Below are positions 1 to 8,886 of a DNA stretch of 64,000 nt, one piece after another. The notes under the pieces are model-generated. The model had not been told where the DNA came from. It did no database searches and worked only from the letters and a program-made list of their open reading frames with translations. The first letter of the stretch is position 1. Each line of letters starts with the position of its first letter. The translations under genes and the position numbers were made by a program. The DNA comes from CALCEB01 sp035531475 (lineage in GTDB: Bacteria > Acidobacteriota > Terriglobia > UBA7540), in NCBI GenBank assembly GCA_035531475.1, contig DATKST010000151.1, positions 1 through 64,000 on the forward strand. Direction: 5' to 3'.

Positions 1-206
1 GGCAGAACCGGCTCCGGCGCCTGCTGGCACGTCCTTGAGTGGAACGCCATCAGGCAATTGCTTTTTGATTGACCGTGCGCTTGTCCCGCAAAGACGGGAA
101 GCTGGGATTCATGCCAGAGTGACAAGAAACCAACCCGCCGCCCCGGAGCCGGCCCAAAAATACCAAACGCAAGGTGGAATTTCACGCTGAATCGGATCAG
201 GTTGGT

Positions 207-3170
207 TCATCGATAAGGATTCGTGCCGGGCTTGGCTTGGGTTGTGGTCCGCCGGCGCGGCCCGGCCGCCTTATCGCGCGGGGCTTTGGCGGGCGCGCGC
301 TTGCGGCGAGTTACGCCCAGGGCCTGTTCCAGCAGGTCTTCGAGGAATTTCTTTTCCGCCGCGGTCGCCATCTTCGTGAACTTTTCCGGACGCTCCCGGA
401 CCAGCGCCTGCAATTTCGCCATCCACTCGAGCGACGGGCCGGCAGGATTCTCACCCAGCTCGCGCACCAGGGCCAGGGCCGCCGCCAGATCGGGAACGGA
501 GCGGTAGCAGTTCAAAGCCTGCTTCAGATCGCCCGCCTCCCGGTAGGACTCGGCGGCGCTGCGGAAATCGCCCAAGCCCTCCAGACACCCCGCCTCCAGC
601 TTCGGCTGGCGCTCGGGCAAAGTTCGCAAGACGGTCAAGGCCTGCGTAAACTGCTTTTCCTTAATCAACAACTGGATCGCCCGCTGCTGCAGCCGCTGGA
701 CTCGGGCCGTCCGGTCCGGAACGTTGAGCGCTTCATAAAAAGCGGGCAGCACATTGATGAGCACGCCGGCGTTGTGTCCTCCCACCATCGCCGCTTCCAG
801 CTCCTCAATCCATTCCCGGGTCTTCGTTTGCAGTTCCAACAGAAGCCACGGTTCGATCTCACCGCGGTAGCGCGGCAGCACCTGCGCCAGCGCGGCCAAG
901 GCCTGAAGGTGCGGGGTGCCGGCGGAAGCGTGATGGACTTGTTCAACCGCTTTGAGGGTGGTGGCCAACCCATAGCGGTCCGCATTCGAGGCGGCGCGCA
1001 CCGCCTCCCCAAACAGGTCCGGCCTTCCCAGCTCCGAGGCCAATCGCACATCGCGAAAACCCAGAGTGAAGCAAATCTCAGCCAGCGTAAGATACGTAGC
1101 GGCGCGCGCCGCCTCATCCGTGACCGCTGCCAGTGCGCCGGGCCGTCCCAGCAAGGTGACGGCTTGCTGAGCGCGGGACCAGGCCATTTCCGGTTTGATC
1201 TCCAGGTATTGCCGGGCATCAGCCTGGCAACGCTGCACGCGCTCCTCTGCATCCAGCTCGTCCTCTTCAAAGGTCTTCACCACGGCCGCCGGCACGCTGG
1301 AAGAAATGCCGCCATCGAGATTTCCACCGTTCAGAAAGTCGATGCTCTCCCGGACGACCCGGTCGTTGGGGTTGATGTCAAGCCAGAGCAAACGCTCCGT
1401 GGGACGGCTGAGCGCCACCCGCAATTGATCGATGGCCAGCCGCTTGCGCAGGCTTTCGAGGTCGGAGGCGGCGCGCAATCGTTCATCCTCGCGCTTGATC
1501 CGCTCAACCTGGCGGCCCGCATCGATCACACAAACCGAATGGAAGTCGAGACCCTTGGCTTCGGAAACGGTCACCACGGCGTGGCGCACCGACTCCGGAA
1601 CAAAGGCGGGCACGGACTCGTCCAGGACAATCATGGCCAGCCCTTCGCGCGCCGCGAGGCAACTGAGCAATCCGTCCAGCTCGGGGCCGGGCACCGCAGT
1701 GCAATAAAGGATTTGGTCGGTGGCGTCATCATCAATTTCGGCGTGGCCCGTTCCGCTCGGGCGTTCCTGCTTCTGAATCTGGGAATACAAGTCCCAAACA
1801 CGATTAACCAGTTCGGCGATGCGGCGGGGGCTGCGCAAGTTGGCCCCCAACTTGTATTCCGAAGGCGTGCCCACCTGCGCGTGCAGCAAATCGCTGAACC
1901 AGCCCCACTCGAAGTCCGTGGGCCGGACCGTCTGGGCTTCATCTCCCGCCAAGAGCAATGACACCGGCGTGCGGCGCCTTACGTTCATGACCGAAGCCAG
2001 CGCCACCAGAACAAACGCTTCGATGGGCGTCAGGTCCTGGCACTCATCGACGGCGATGCAATCAAAGTCCAGCAACTCCGGGTCAACGGCTGCCCCGGCT
2101 CTGCCCGTTGCGCTCGCCCCCAACCGCTCCACGGCGCGCCAGGCCAGACCCAGCTCGGGAAAGTAGCGGTCGGCGAGAGTGGCGGGATCCAGACGTTCCA
2201 GGCGGGCGGCGGTTTCCAGCGCGGAGGTGGCGGCCTTCGGTCCCAGGAAGCGCGTGCGGCGTTCCCGATAGGACTCATCAGAAACGCGAGGCCGCTTCGA
2301 GGCGCTAAAGCGGCCGATGGTGGCGGGAAGCGCGTCGCCCACCAGATGGGCGTGGAACTCATCGTAAAGCGCCGGTTGGCAGTTTGTCCAGGCGCCCAGG
2401 TTGCGGGAAAATGGCGCCAGGTCGTGCAGAAAACGTTGCCGTGAGTCCCGCCCGGCAGCAACCGTTGTGGTCAAACGGAGGATCTGCCGAATCAGGTTCG
2501 GGAAAGTGACCACGTCAAACCGCTTGTGAGATGAGCAGTAGCGGTCGAAGTAATCGCGGGCCAGCGTGGCCAGATCCCGCGAGTAGGTGACGTAGAGCAC
2601 GCGCGCCGCGCCGCTGGAATCGGCGGCGTGCCACAAGGCAGTGGTCTTGCCGGAACCGGGATGGCCCTTGAGCATCCTCACCGGCTGGCGCGCTGAGGCA
2701 AAACGGACCTGGGGCTGGGTCCAGGGCGAGGGGCCATACTCCTCACGGCGGATGTCGTTCACCGTCACGGGCAAATAATGGGTTTCAAGCGAGTGGGAGG
2801 CCAGAGGGGAATGATCGTCATGATGGCGGATGTCCCGCAGGAACAGCGCGCCCTCGGGAGCGGCTGAGAATCCATCGGATTGCTCCAGCGGAAGCGCATT
2901 CTGGGGCGCCCACCAGGCGTAAAAGTGGCTGCCCTGGTTGCCCCCCAGCCGCGAACGCCGCCAGCCACGGTTCACGCCGCGCGTCGCCTTGTAATGCAAA
3001 CGCCGGGCGTCGATCGCCAAGCGCTGCATCAGGAAAACGGCCCGCCTGCCAATCGGGTCGTTGCCATGACCCGCCAGCTTCTCCAGAAATTCCTGATGGC
3101 AAAAAATGGGGTTGGGCGCACGCGACGTTTCGAACGTCTTGATCAATTCAATCTGTTCTTTGCCAGGCAT
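207..3170 (-). CDS. UvrD-like SF1 helicase/ATPase with helical repeat C-terminus
   Basis: This 987-aa protein carries a superfamily 1 helicase core. Walker A GHPGSGKTT is at about 169-177 and Walker B DECQD at about 375-379. A VSEAKGLDF motif and an ALSRPTERL motif match helicase motifs V and VI. The first ~140 residues precede the motor and contain a block ending in FLRDIRHHDDH, which resembles the small RelE/ParE-like domain seen at the front of some UvrD-like proteins; this is inference. The last ~300 residues are helical and TPR-like, with repeated units such as GDFRSAAESYREAGDLKQAL. The protein probably acts on nucleic acid in the cytoplasm, and related architectures occur in defence loci. 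It is monocistronic on this strand, upstream of an independent TA pair. The core call is safe; the biological role is unknown. Confidence 0.85.
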   Translation of the reverse strand: MPGKEQIELIKTFETSRAPNPIFCHQEFLEKLAGHGNDPIGRRAVFLMQRLAIDARRLHYKATRGVNRGWRRSRLGGNQGSHFYAWWAPQNALPLEQSDGFSAAPEGALFLRDIRHHDDHSPLASHSLETHYLPVTVNDIRREEYGPSPWTQPQVRFASARQPVRMLKGHPGSGKTTALWHAADSSGAARVLYVTYSRDLATLARDYFDRYCSSHKRFDVVTFPNLIRQILRLTTTVAAGRDSRQRFLHDLAPFSRNLGAWTNCQPALYDEFHAHLVGDALPATIGRFSASKRPRVSDESYRERRTRFLGPKAATSALETAARLERLDPATLADRYFPELGLAWRAVERLGASATGRAGAAVDPELLDFDCIAVDECQDLTPIEAFVLVALASVMNVRRRTPVSLLLAGDEAQTVRPTDFEWGWFSDLLHAQVGTPSEYKLGANLRSPRRIAELVNRVWDLYSQIQKQERPSGTGHAEIDDDATDQILYCTAVPGPELDGLLSCLAAREGLAMIVLDESVPAFVPESVRHAVVTVSEAKGLDFHSVCVIDAGRQVERIKREDERLRAASDLESLRKRLAIDQLRVALSRPTERLLWLDINPNDRVVRESIDFLNGGNLDGGISSSVPAAVVKTFEEDELDAEERVQRCQADARQYLEIKPEMAWSRAQQAVTLLGRPGALAAVTDEAARAATYLTLAEICFTLGFRDVRLASELGRPDLFGEAVRAASNADRYGLATTLKAVEQVHHASAGTPHLQALAALAQVLPRYRGEIEPWLLLELQTKTREWIEELEAAMVGGHNAGVLINVLPAFYEALNVPDRTARVQRLQQRAIQLLIKEKQFTQALTVLRTLPERQPKLEAGCLEGLGDFRSAAESYREAGDLKQALNCYRSVPDLAAALALVRELGENPAGPSLEWMAKLQALVRERPEKFTKMATAAEKKFLEDLLEQALGVTRRKRAPAKAPRDKAAGPRRRTTTQAKPGTNPYR

Positions 3171-3302
3171 GATCTTCCCGGGCGATAAAGAAAAAGATTA
3201 GCATTCAGTATATATGCGATGCTGACCGTTGTATCTCGCTTGAGCAGAGTACGCCACAAAACCTTCGAAAGAAGTCCAGCCTCCGACTCTTCAGAATGGG
3301 AC

Positions 3303-3728
3303 TTAGGGGGTTTTGATCCGCCGGGTAACTTCTGGTCCAAATTGCCGGAAGTGTTTGACGTTCCACGTATAGATGATTTCGGCCTTGGCCTTGAGGGCAC
3401 AGCGCGCCAGCAGCGCATCGTATACTGTACCCCCGGCGATGCCTGCCGCGGCCGCTTCTTCAATTGCCGAATAGTATTCTTCAGCGTCCAGGGCAATAAT
3501 CGCAAGCCGCTCGCGAATGTTCTCCAAGAAAAGGAGAACCTGGTCACCACTCAACCGCAGCTTGCCGGGGAGGCGGGTAACGGTGGCGTAGACCTCTGCC
3601 AGGCTGTGTGCCCCGCACGAACCCTCTTTTTTAGCCGTCTTGAGGAAGGCTTTCAGGCTGGCCTCGTGGTGCTCGTGGTCCTCCATAAAGATGGGGATCA
3701 AGGCCGAAGTATCGAAGAAGGATCTCAA
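3303..3728 (-). CDS. vapC: VapC-type PIN-domain ribonuclease toxin
   Basis: This 141-aa protein is a typical PIN-domain toxin, expected to cleave RNA using Mg2+ held by acidic residues. The N-terminal FFDTSALIPIF gives the first Asp, HSLAEVYATVTR gives the conserved Glu, and TVYDALLARCA gives the third acid. The C-terminus reads TWNVKHFRQF, the usual [T/S]xNxxHF ending. Its start overlaps the 3' end of the upstream AbrB-type antitoxin by 4 bp (ATGA), so translation is coupled. No lesion is visible, so the toxin appears intact. Confidence 0.9.
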   Translation of the reverse strand: MRSFFDTSALIPIFMEDHEHHEASLKAFLKTAKKEGSCGAHSLAEVYATVTRLPGKLRLSGDQVLLFLENIRERLAIIALDAEEYYSAIEEAAAAGIAGGTVYDALLARCALKAKAEIIYTWNVKHFRQFGPEVTRRIKTP

Positions 3729-4000
3729 TGGCTTTTCCCGAGGTTCGCCGCGTCCCGCTCGCGCCGCACTTGGCGCAGGGTTTCCTCCACAGTTGCGCTG
3801 CCAAGAGGCTCGCCCGCCCTGTAGACCCAGATGCCGCGCTTCTTGCGTAAGAGCGCGTTGCCCCGAACCGGACGCAAGGTAATTTCCTCGCCGTTGGCCT
3901 CCGCCTCCAGTGGGTCACCAGGCTCGAGCTGCAAATTCTCACGTAACGCCTTGGGAAGAATAACGCGGCCTGCTTTGTCCATCGTCAGTTTCAATACCAT
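3725..4000 (-). CDS. vapB: AbrB/MazE-type antitoxin of the VapC pair
   Basis: This 91-aa protein begins with a swapped-hairpin AbrB domain. KLTMDKAGRVILPKALREN and the following LEPGDPLEAE are the family signature. The charged C-terminal tail (VEETLRQVRRERDAANL) would mask the PIN toxin. The gene is first in the pair, so the complex can repress its own promoter. No Shine-Dalgarno precedes the ATG. Instead a TATAAA box lies 8 nt upstream, so the transcript may be leaderless. Confidence 0.9.
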   Translation of the reverse strand: MVLKLTMDKAGRVILPKALRENLQLEPGDPLEAEANGEEITLRPVRGNALLRKKRGIWVYRAGEPLGSATVEETLRQVRRERDAANLGKSH

Positions 4001-4040
4001 AATGGCATTTTATAATGGTATCTGCCATTAGTAAATGCCA
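4001..4040 (-). promoter_or_regulatory. vapBC promoter with AATGGCA/TGCCATT operator repeats
   Basis: Within 40 bp immediately upstream of the antitoxin ATG there are four copies of the half-site AATGGYA or its complement, arranged as inverted repeats. They overlap a TATAAA -10 box at 4009-4014 on the minus strand. The -35 region is weak. This layout fits autorepression by an AbrB-type antitoxin, which binds repeated half-sites. The repeats are seen directly; the binding is inferred. Confidence 0.6.
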
Positions 4041-4070
4041 TTTTTGCCCTTTGACTGCGGCCTCTTCGCC

Positions 4071-5156
4071 TCAAAGGAGCGTGTGGCAAGCGCTCGCTTT
4101 AATGAGCAGGTATACGGTGACGCCGGGCATGAGGGACAGGCTCTCCACCGCCTGGCGGGTAACACTCACCTTGAAATCAACGCCACCGTCCACCACCAGT
4201 TCCATCTTGCTTTCGTCCGGGATCAGGGTCCTCACAATTCCTTGCAGAAGATTGCGGGCGCTGGTTTGCGTGACCGGTTCGCGGCACACGATAATGTCTT
4301 CGGCGCGGATGCCGATGGTAGCCTGCGTGCCGGGCGCAAGCCCGTTGTAGCTGACGACGAGCTGGCACCCTTTCAGGTCCAAAACCGAGATACCGTCTTC
4401 CGCGCTCTGGCTGAGAACCGTACCGGCAAAGATATTTTCTGTGCCCACGGCGCGCGCCAATGGCACGCTTTTCGGGGAGTTGAAAACCTGCAAGGGCAAT
4501 CCTTCCTGGACAATCCTGCCTTGATCCAGAATCAAGACCCAATCACCGGCGCTCACCGCATCGGCGGGACTGTGAGTGACGTGGATGAAAGGAATTTGCG
4601 ATTGCTCTTGGATTTCTATAATTTCCCGGAGCAAACGCGACCGGGTTGAGACGTCTACCGCGGAGAGCGGCTCGTCCAACAGCATCACGGCGGGCTGGGA
4701 CGCCATGGCCCGCGCCAGCGCCACTCGCTGCTGCTCCCCTCCGGAAAGCTCGCGGGGTAATCGCTGCCGGGCATCGAGGACGCCGAACAAAGCCAATAGC
4801 GCCTGCGCCCGCTTTCGCTTTTCACGGTGGTGGGCGGGCTTTATTCCATAGAGCACGTTCTCCTCTGCGGTGAGATGAGGGAACAACAAGCAGTCCTGGA
4901 AAACAAATCCCACTTCCCGCCGCCGCATCGGGACGTTCAAGCGCAATGACGAGTCGAAATAAGCCCGATCTCCCAACTTGATTGTCCCCGCATCGGGCGC
5001 CACCGCGCCCGCAATGGAGCGCAAAACGGTGGTCTTGCCCGATCCAGAAGGTCCAAAGAGAACTGTGAGCCCGTGGTTCACCGTGAAGGCCACGTCCAAC
5101 TTGAAGCCGGGCCGGCCGCCGTTCCTGAACTCCTTCCGGAAGTCAACACTCAGCAT
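4071..5156 (-). CDS. modC: Molybdate ABC transporter ATP-binding protein
   Basis: This 361-aa ABC ATPase powers molybdate import. Walker A GPSGSGKTT is at 35-43, the Q-loop GFVFQD near 83-88, the signature LSGGEQQRVALARA at 137-150 and Walker B VMLLDEP at 157-163. The C-terminal third holds a TOBE/Mop-like oxyanion-binding domain, as expected for ModC (usual length about 350 aa). It is last in an operon modA-modB-modC, starting 3 bp after modB. Its identity is set by the ModA neighbour as well as by the domain order. Confidence 0.93.
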   Translation of the reverse strand: MLSVDFRKEFRNGGRPGFKLDVAFTVNHGLTVLFGPSGSGKTTVLRSIAGAVAPDAGTIKLGDRAYFDSSLRLNVPMRRREVGFVFQDCLLFPHLTAEENVLYGIKPAHHREKRKRAQALLALFGVLDARQRLPRELSGGEQQRVALARAMASQPAVMLLDEPLSAVDVSTRSRLLREIIEIQEQSQIPFIHVTHSPADAVSAGDWVLILDQGRIVQEGLPLQVFNSPKSVPLARAVGTENIFAGTVLSQSAEDGISVLDLKGCQLVVSYNGLAPGTQATIGIRAEDIIVCREPVTQTSARNLLQGIVRTLIPDESKMELVVDGGVDFKVSVTRQAVESLSLMPGVTVYLLIKASACHTLL

Positions 5157-5159
5157 GGG

Positions 5160-5822
5160 TCAAGCTCTTTCCCCAGCGTGGCTCAGCAAATTGGTCAGGT
5201 AGATCACGGCGACGGAGGTGATGGTGAGAGTTACGGCCAGGAATTGAGCCTCGCGGTCATCGCCCGAAATGAAGGCTTCGTAAATCGCCAGCGGCATGGT
5301 TTGGGTTCTTCCCGGGATATTTCCAGCCAGCATGAGGGTGGCGCCGAACTCGCCAAGGGCTCGCGCGAAACTCAGCACCAGTCCCGCCACCAGGCCGCGC
5401 AGCGCCAACGGCAGCGTGATGCGGAAGAAGGTCTCAAATTCGCCCTTGCCCAAGCTGAACGACACCATCTCATAGCGCGAGTCAACGGACCCGATGGCCG
5501 CGCGCGCGGACTTCACCATAATGGGAAAGGCCATCACCGTCGCCGCGATCACAGCGGCTCCCCAGGTGAAAGCGACACTCCATCCGGTCAATTCATAGAT
5601 GTAACGCCCTAGCCATCCGCGGCGGCCCAGAAGCAGGATAAGGTAGTAACCCGTCACCGTGGGCGGGAGCACCATGGGAAGCGTCAGGACGGAATCCAAA
5701 AGTTCCTTGCCGCGAAACTCCCGTTTGGCAAGGAGGAAACCGGAGGCAGTTCCTGTGACGGCCACCAGAAGGGTGGCCAGGGTAACGACCCAGAGCGACA
5801 GCTTGAAAGCGGACCCCATCAT
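5160..5822 (-). CDS. modB: Molybdate ABC transporter permease
   Basis: This 220-aa integral membrane protein has about five hydrophobic segments. The coupling motif EFETFFRITLPLALRGLVAG around residues 130-150 is the EAA loop that contacts ModC. The length matches ModB. It lies between modA and modC with only 3-bp gaps on both sides, so one transcript is expected. Imported molybdate would serve molybdopterin enzymes, none of which is encoded in this window. Confidence 0.93.
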   Translation of the reverse strand: MMGSAFKLSLWVVTLATLLVAVTGTASGFLLAKREFRGKELLDSVLTLPMVLPPTVTGYYLILLLGRRGWLGRYIYELTGWSVAFTWGAAVIAATVMAFPIMVKSARAAIGSVDSRYEMVSFSLGKGEFETFFRITLPLALRGLVAGLVLSFARALGEFGATLMLAGNIPGRTQTMPLAIYEAFISGDDREAQFLAVTLTITSVAVIYLTNLLSHAGERA

Positions 5823-5825
5823 TCC

Positions 5826-6650
5826 CTATTTTGCCGGAAGAAATCCATACTTCTTCAAGACATTCATCCCCGCTGGACTCAATACGAACTCTACAAAACC
5901 CTGCGCAGCGCCCGGATTGCGGCTGCCCTTTACGACGGCGATGGGGTAAAGGACGGGATCATATCCGCCGCTGGACACGTGTGCCACAACTGAGACCTTG
6001 CTGTGGGCGATGCCAACATCCGTGGCATAGACAACACCGGCGTCAACTTCCCCGTGATCCACATAATCGAGCACCTGACGGACATTTTCGGCAAAGACAA
6101 TTCGCGGTTCAATTTTTGGCCAGAGGTGATCGTTCTCCAGCAATTGCCTTGCGTACCGCCCCGCCGGAACCGTTTGCGGATCCCCGATGGCGATCTTTCT
6201 CACTTGGGGCTGCGCGAGGTCCCGGAAAGAGTGAAGGCGGAGCTTCGACCCAACGGGAGCAACCAAGACCAGCGAATTGCGGACGAAGTCCGTCCTGCTA
6301 GCCGGATCAATCAATCCCTCCGTTTGCAGTTCCTGCATTTCCTTCTCACCGGCGCTCGCAAAAACATCCACCGGCGCCCCGGCCTCGATCTGCTTTTCAA
6401 GCTCACCGGAAGCGCCAAAATTGAAAGTTACCCGGGTTCCTGTCCGCAGCTTGTAGAGATTCGCAATGTCGTTGAAAGCCTCCTTAAGACTAATGGCGGC
6501 TGAAACCAGAATTTGAGAACCGGCTGCTTGTGTGCATTGAGGACCAGCGAGGCAGGAAAGCGCCATGAGCACCAACGCCCGGAGCGTCCACCGTTTGCCA
6601 AACCTTTGCGATCGCCTTTCCCCGGCCAGGTGCAAGTGATGAGGCCTCAC
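5826..6650 (-). CDS. modA: Periplasmic molybdate-binding protein
   Basis: This 274-aa protein binds molybdate or tungstate in the periplasm and delivers it to ModBC. A signal peptide with a long basic n-region runs to about residue 43 (ALVLMALSCLAGPQCTQAAG). The mature N-terminus ILVSAAISLKEAFNDIA and the motif FNFGASGELEKQIEAGAPVD are typical of ModA and contain the oxyanion-contacting serines. FASAGEKEMQ and VVYATDVG follow as usual. It is the first gene of the operon. The start could be internal, because the n-region is unusually long. Confidence 0.93.
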   Translation of the reverse strand: MRPHHLHLAGERRSQRFGKRWTLRALVLMALSCLAGPQCTQAAGSQILVSAAISLKEAFNDIANLYKLRTGTRVTFNFGASGELEKQIEAGAPVDVFASAGEKEMQELQTEGLIDPASRTDFVRNSLVLVAPVGSKLRLHSFRDLAQPQVRKIAIGDPQTVPAGRYARQLLENDHLWPKIEPRIVFAENVRQVLDYVDHGEVDAGVVYATDVGIAHSKVSVVAHVSSGGYDPVLYPIAVVKGSRNPGAAQGFVEFVLSPAGMNVLKKYGFLPAK

Positions 6651-6837
6651 GATTTCAACAATTCAATACGGTTTAAGATACCCAATCTACTCAATTTCAA
6701 GCTCTTAATCAAGGAATCCGGCCGAGATCGCGTTTGCTGGTGCAGCGCCATCCTCAGCGCCGGCTTATGGTAGCGCCGCATAATATTAGCGCGGGGGGAC
6801 ACCGGAGCTACGGCGAGGGCGCGGGAATCCAAAGCGA

Positions 6838-8571
6838 CTATTTTTCATTGGCAGGAGGAGCGACGAAGTAAGGATCCGGCTCAGGAACTGCGGCGCCGTC
6901 CTTGCGAGGCGAAGAACCGCCATAATTCACACCACTCTGCGCGTCGTGCAGCACGGCCTGGCCACCGCCCATGGGCGTAGCAAAGTCGCCCCGGACTTTG
7001 AGCACGTGGCCCATCTTGGTAAGCGCGTCCCGGACGGCAACGGGAACACGGTCCTCAATCATCACATCACAACCCCCGGTATCCATTTTGGTAAAGCGCG
7101 GAGCTTCCAGAGCGGCCTGGAGGTTCATGCCATAATCCACGATATTCGATACAAACTGGGCGTGTGCTTGCGCCTGATTCGCTCCGCCCATGATACCGAA
7201 CCCGATGTGAACGTTTCCTTTTTCCATAAATGCCGGAATGATGGTGTGGAAAGGCCGCTTGTGTGGCGCGAGAACGTCCGGGTGGTGAGGAGTCAGCACG
7301 AAGAGCGCGCCTCGGTTCTGCAAGACGAACCCGTAATTATCCACCACCACGCCCGATCCGAACGGTGAATAAAGGCTTTGAATTAATGAGACGATGTTTC
7401 CATCACGATCGACCGTCGTAAGGTAAGTCGTCTCACTGGTGTTGCGGTCCGGCACGCCAGGCAGGACGTCGCAATGGGCATGATGCAGGTCAATTGCCGC
7501 CGCGCGTTCGGCCGCATAGTCCTTGGAGATGATTCCCTCCACAGGAATTTTCGCCATTCTGGGATCGCCGTTATAGCGGTACAAATCCGCGTAGGCCAGT
7601 CTTTGCGCTTCCATCTTGATGTGGAATGATTCGGCGCTGGCAAATCCATACTGGTTCAGCGGAAACCTCTCCATGATGTTGAGCATTTCGAGCGCCGCCA
7701 TCCCTTGGCTGTTGGGCGGCATCTCATAGACGATCCAGCCGTGGTAAGTGGTGGAAATGGGTTGCACCCATTCGGGGCGGTAGTCCGCAAGATCCTTTGC
7801 GGTCATCGTGCCACCCAGACGGTCCGACGTTTTCAAAATGGCCTGGGCAATGGGTCCAGCGTAATAAGCCTCCGGCCCTTGACTGGCCACAAGCTCAAGC
7901 GCGCGGGCATATTCCGGATTGCGATAGATTGAACCCAATGGTGGAGGCGCGCCTCCGGGCAAATAAACCTTCCGAGCGTTCGCATCCTTCTCGAGCTTCG
8001 GCTGCAAGCCATGCCAATAGGCAGCCACGAACTCCGTGACTGGAAAACCGTTCTTGGCATAATAGATGGCGGGTTGAAAAATCTCGCTCCACGGCAGGCG
8101 TCCGAATTTCTTATGAAGTTCCGCCCATCCTCGCACGCATCCCGGCACGGTGACAGAATGAATGCCGGTCTCGGGCATGGTGGCGAATCCCTTCTGCTTC
8201 AGAAATTCGGGTGTGAGCTTTCCAGGAGCCCATCCACTGGCGTTGAGGCCGGAAAGCTTCCCCGTTTTCGCGTCCCACTCGATGGCAAACAGGTCGCCGC
8301 CCATTCCATTCATCATCGGCTCAACCACGCCCATCACCGCGTTGGCAGCAATGGCGGCATCTGCGGCGCTGCCACCGCGGGCGAGAATTGTGGCTCCTGC
8401 CTGCGATGCCAACGTTTGCTCGGTCGCGACAATGCCCTGCCGCGTGATCACCATAGACCGCGCCTGGGTGCGATCCAATGAGGCCGGGACTTGCCAGGCA
8501 TTCACCGGGATTGCAGACATCATAAAAAGGAGGCACATGGGTGTGAAGGAATGCGGCATGGATTTGGACAT
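6838..8571 (-). CDS. ggt: Exported gamma-glutamyltransferase
   Basis: This is a periplasmic or secreted gamma-glutamyltransferase that hydrolyses or transfers the gamma-glutamyl group of glutathione and related compounds. From the chosen ATG the protein is 577 aa and opens with a hydrophobic signal (SFTPMCLLFMMSAIPVNA). An upstream TTG at 8640 and an ATG at 8622 are alternatives, but they would bury the signal. GGSAADAAIAAN is the family N-terminal motif. The autoprocessing nucleophile is the first Thr of SETTYLTTVDRDGN. The C-terminal small subunit has GSGVVVDNYGFVLQNRG. No linked glutathione genes are present, and the gene is probably monocistronic. Confidence 0.93.
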   Translation of the reverse strand: MSKSMPHSFTPMCLLFMMSAIPVNAWQVPASLDRTQARSMVITRQGIVATEQTLASQAGATILARGGSAADAAIAANAVMGVVEPMMNGMGGDLFAIEWDAKTGKLSGLNASGWAPGKLTPEFLKQKGFATMPETGIHSVTVPGCVRGWAELHKKFGRLPWSEIFQPAIYYAKNGFPVTEFVAAYWHGLQPKLEKDANARKVYLPGGAPPPLGSIYRNPEYARALELVASQGPEAYYAGPIAQAILKTSDRLGGTMTAKDLADYRPEWVQPISTTYHGWIVYEMPPNSQGMAALEMLNIMERFPLNQYGFASAESFHIKMEAQRLAYADLYRYNGDPRMAKIPVEGIISKDYAAERAAAIDLHHAHCDVLPGVPDRNTSETTYLTTVDRDGNIVSLIQSLYSPFGSGVVVDNYGFVLQNRGALFVLTPHHPDVLAPHKRPFHTIIPAFMEKGNVHIGFGIMGGANQAQAHAQFVSNIVDYGMNLQAALEAPRFTKMDTGGCDVMIEDRVPVAVRDALTKMGHVLKVRGDFATPMGGGQAVLHDAQSGVNYGGSSPRKDGAAVPEPDPYFVAPPANEK

Positions 8572-8656
8572 GGTGATTTCACAACCAATTTCCTTTCCGT
8601 GGGAGTTGGAGGCGCACTTCATATTACTATGACAGGTCAATTTTAGAGTGCGCCGG

Positions 8657-8784
8657 GTAGTGGCACGTTTTTGCGGCTGGTGCGGCGGTCGGAGCCTGCC
8701 CTGGAGGGGACCGCCGAATTGTATTGATCAACACCTTCCGGCGGTCAGAGACCGCCGCTACAGCAAGTAAACGACACCTCTACT
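8657..8784. repeat. MITE-like inverted repeat, family C (copy C1)
   Basis: The element starts GTAGTGG and ends with a CTACT-type inverse. Inside are nested arms, including GGCGGTC...AGACCGCC and a CCGCTACAGC tail. The same ends recur near 15390, 27558, 40441, 50727 and 58560. It fills most of the gap between the divergent ggt and amidase genes. No coding capacity is seen. Confidence 0.6.
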
Positions 8785-8870
8785 GCCTTGCGAATTTCAT
8801 TGGGCAGTCGCCGTGCCCGGTGTAGAATCTCACCCTTGTGTGTCGCTGGCCCAGAACAAACCCATTTCAC

Positions 8871-8886
8871 AGGAGGTCAGATCTTG
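8871..8886 (+). promoter_or_regulatory. Strong RBS that sets the amidase TTG start
   Basis: AGGAGG at 8871-8876 is followed after 7 nt by TTG at 8884. The first in-frame ATG (8914) has no comparable ribosome site, so the TTG is the more likely start. Confidence 0.7.

Noticed and set aside
174..1961. 595-codon plus-strand frame
   Set aside because: It is antisense to the helicase gene, has no family motifs, and follows the codon-position shadow of the real frame.
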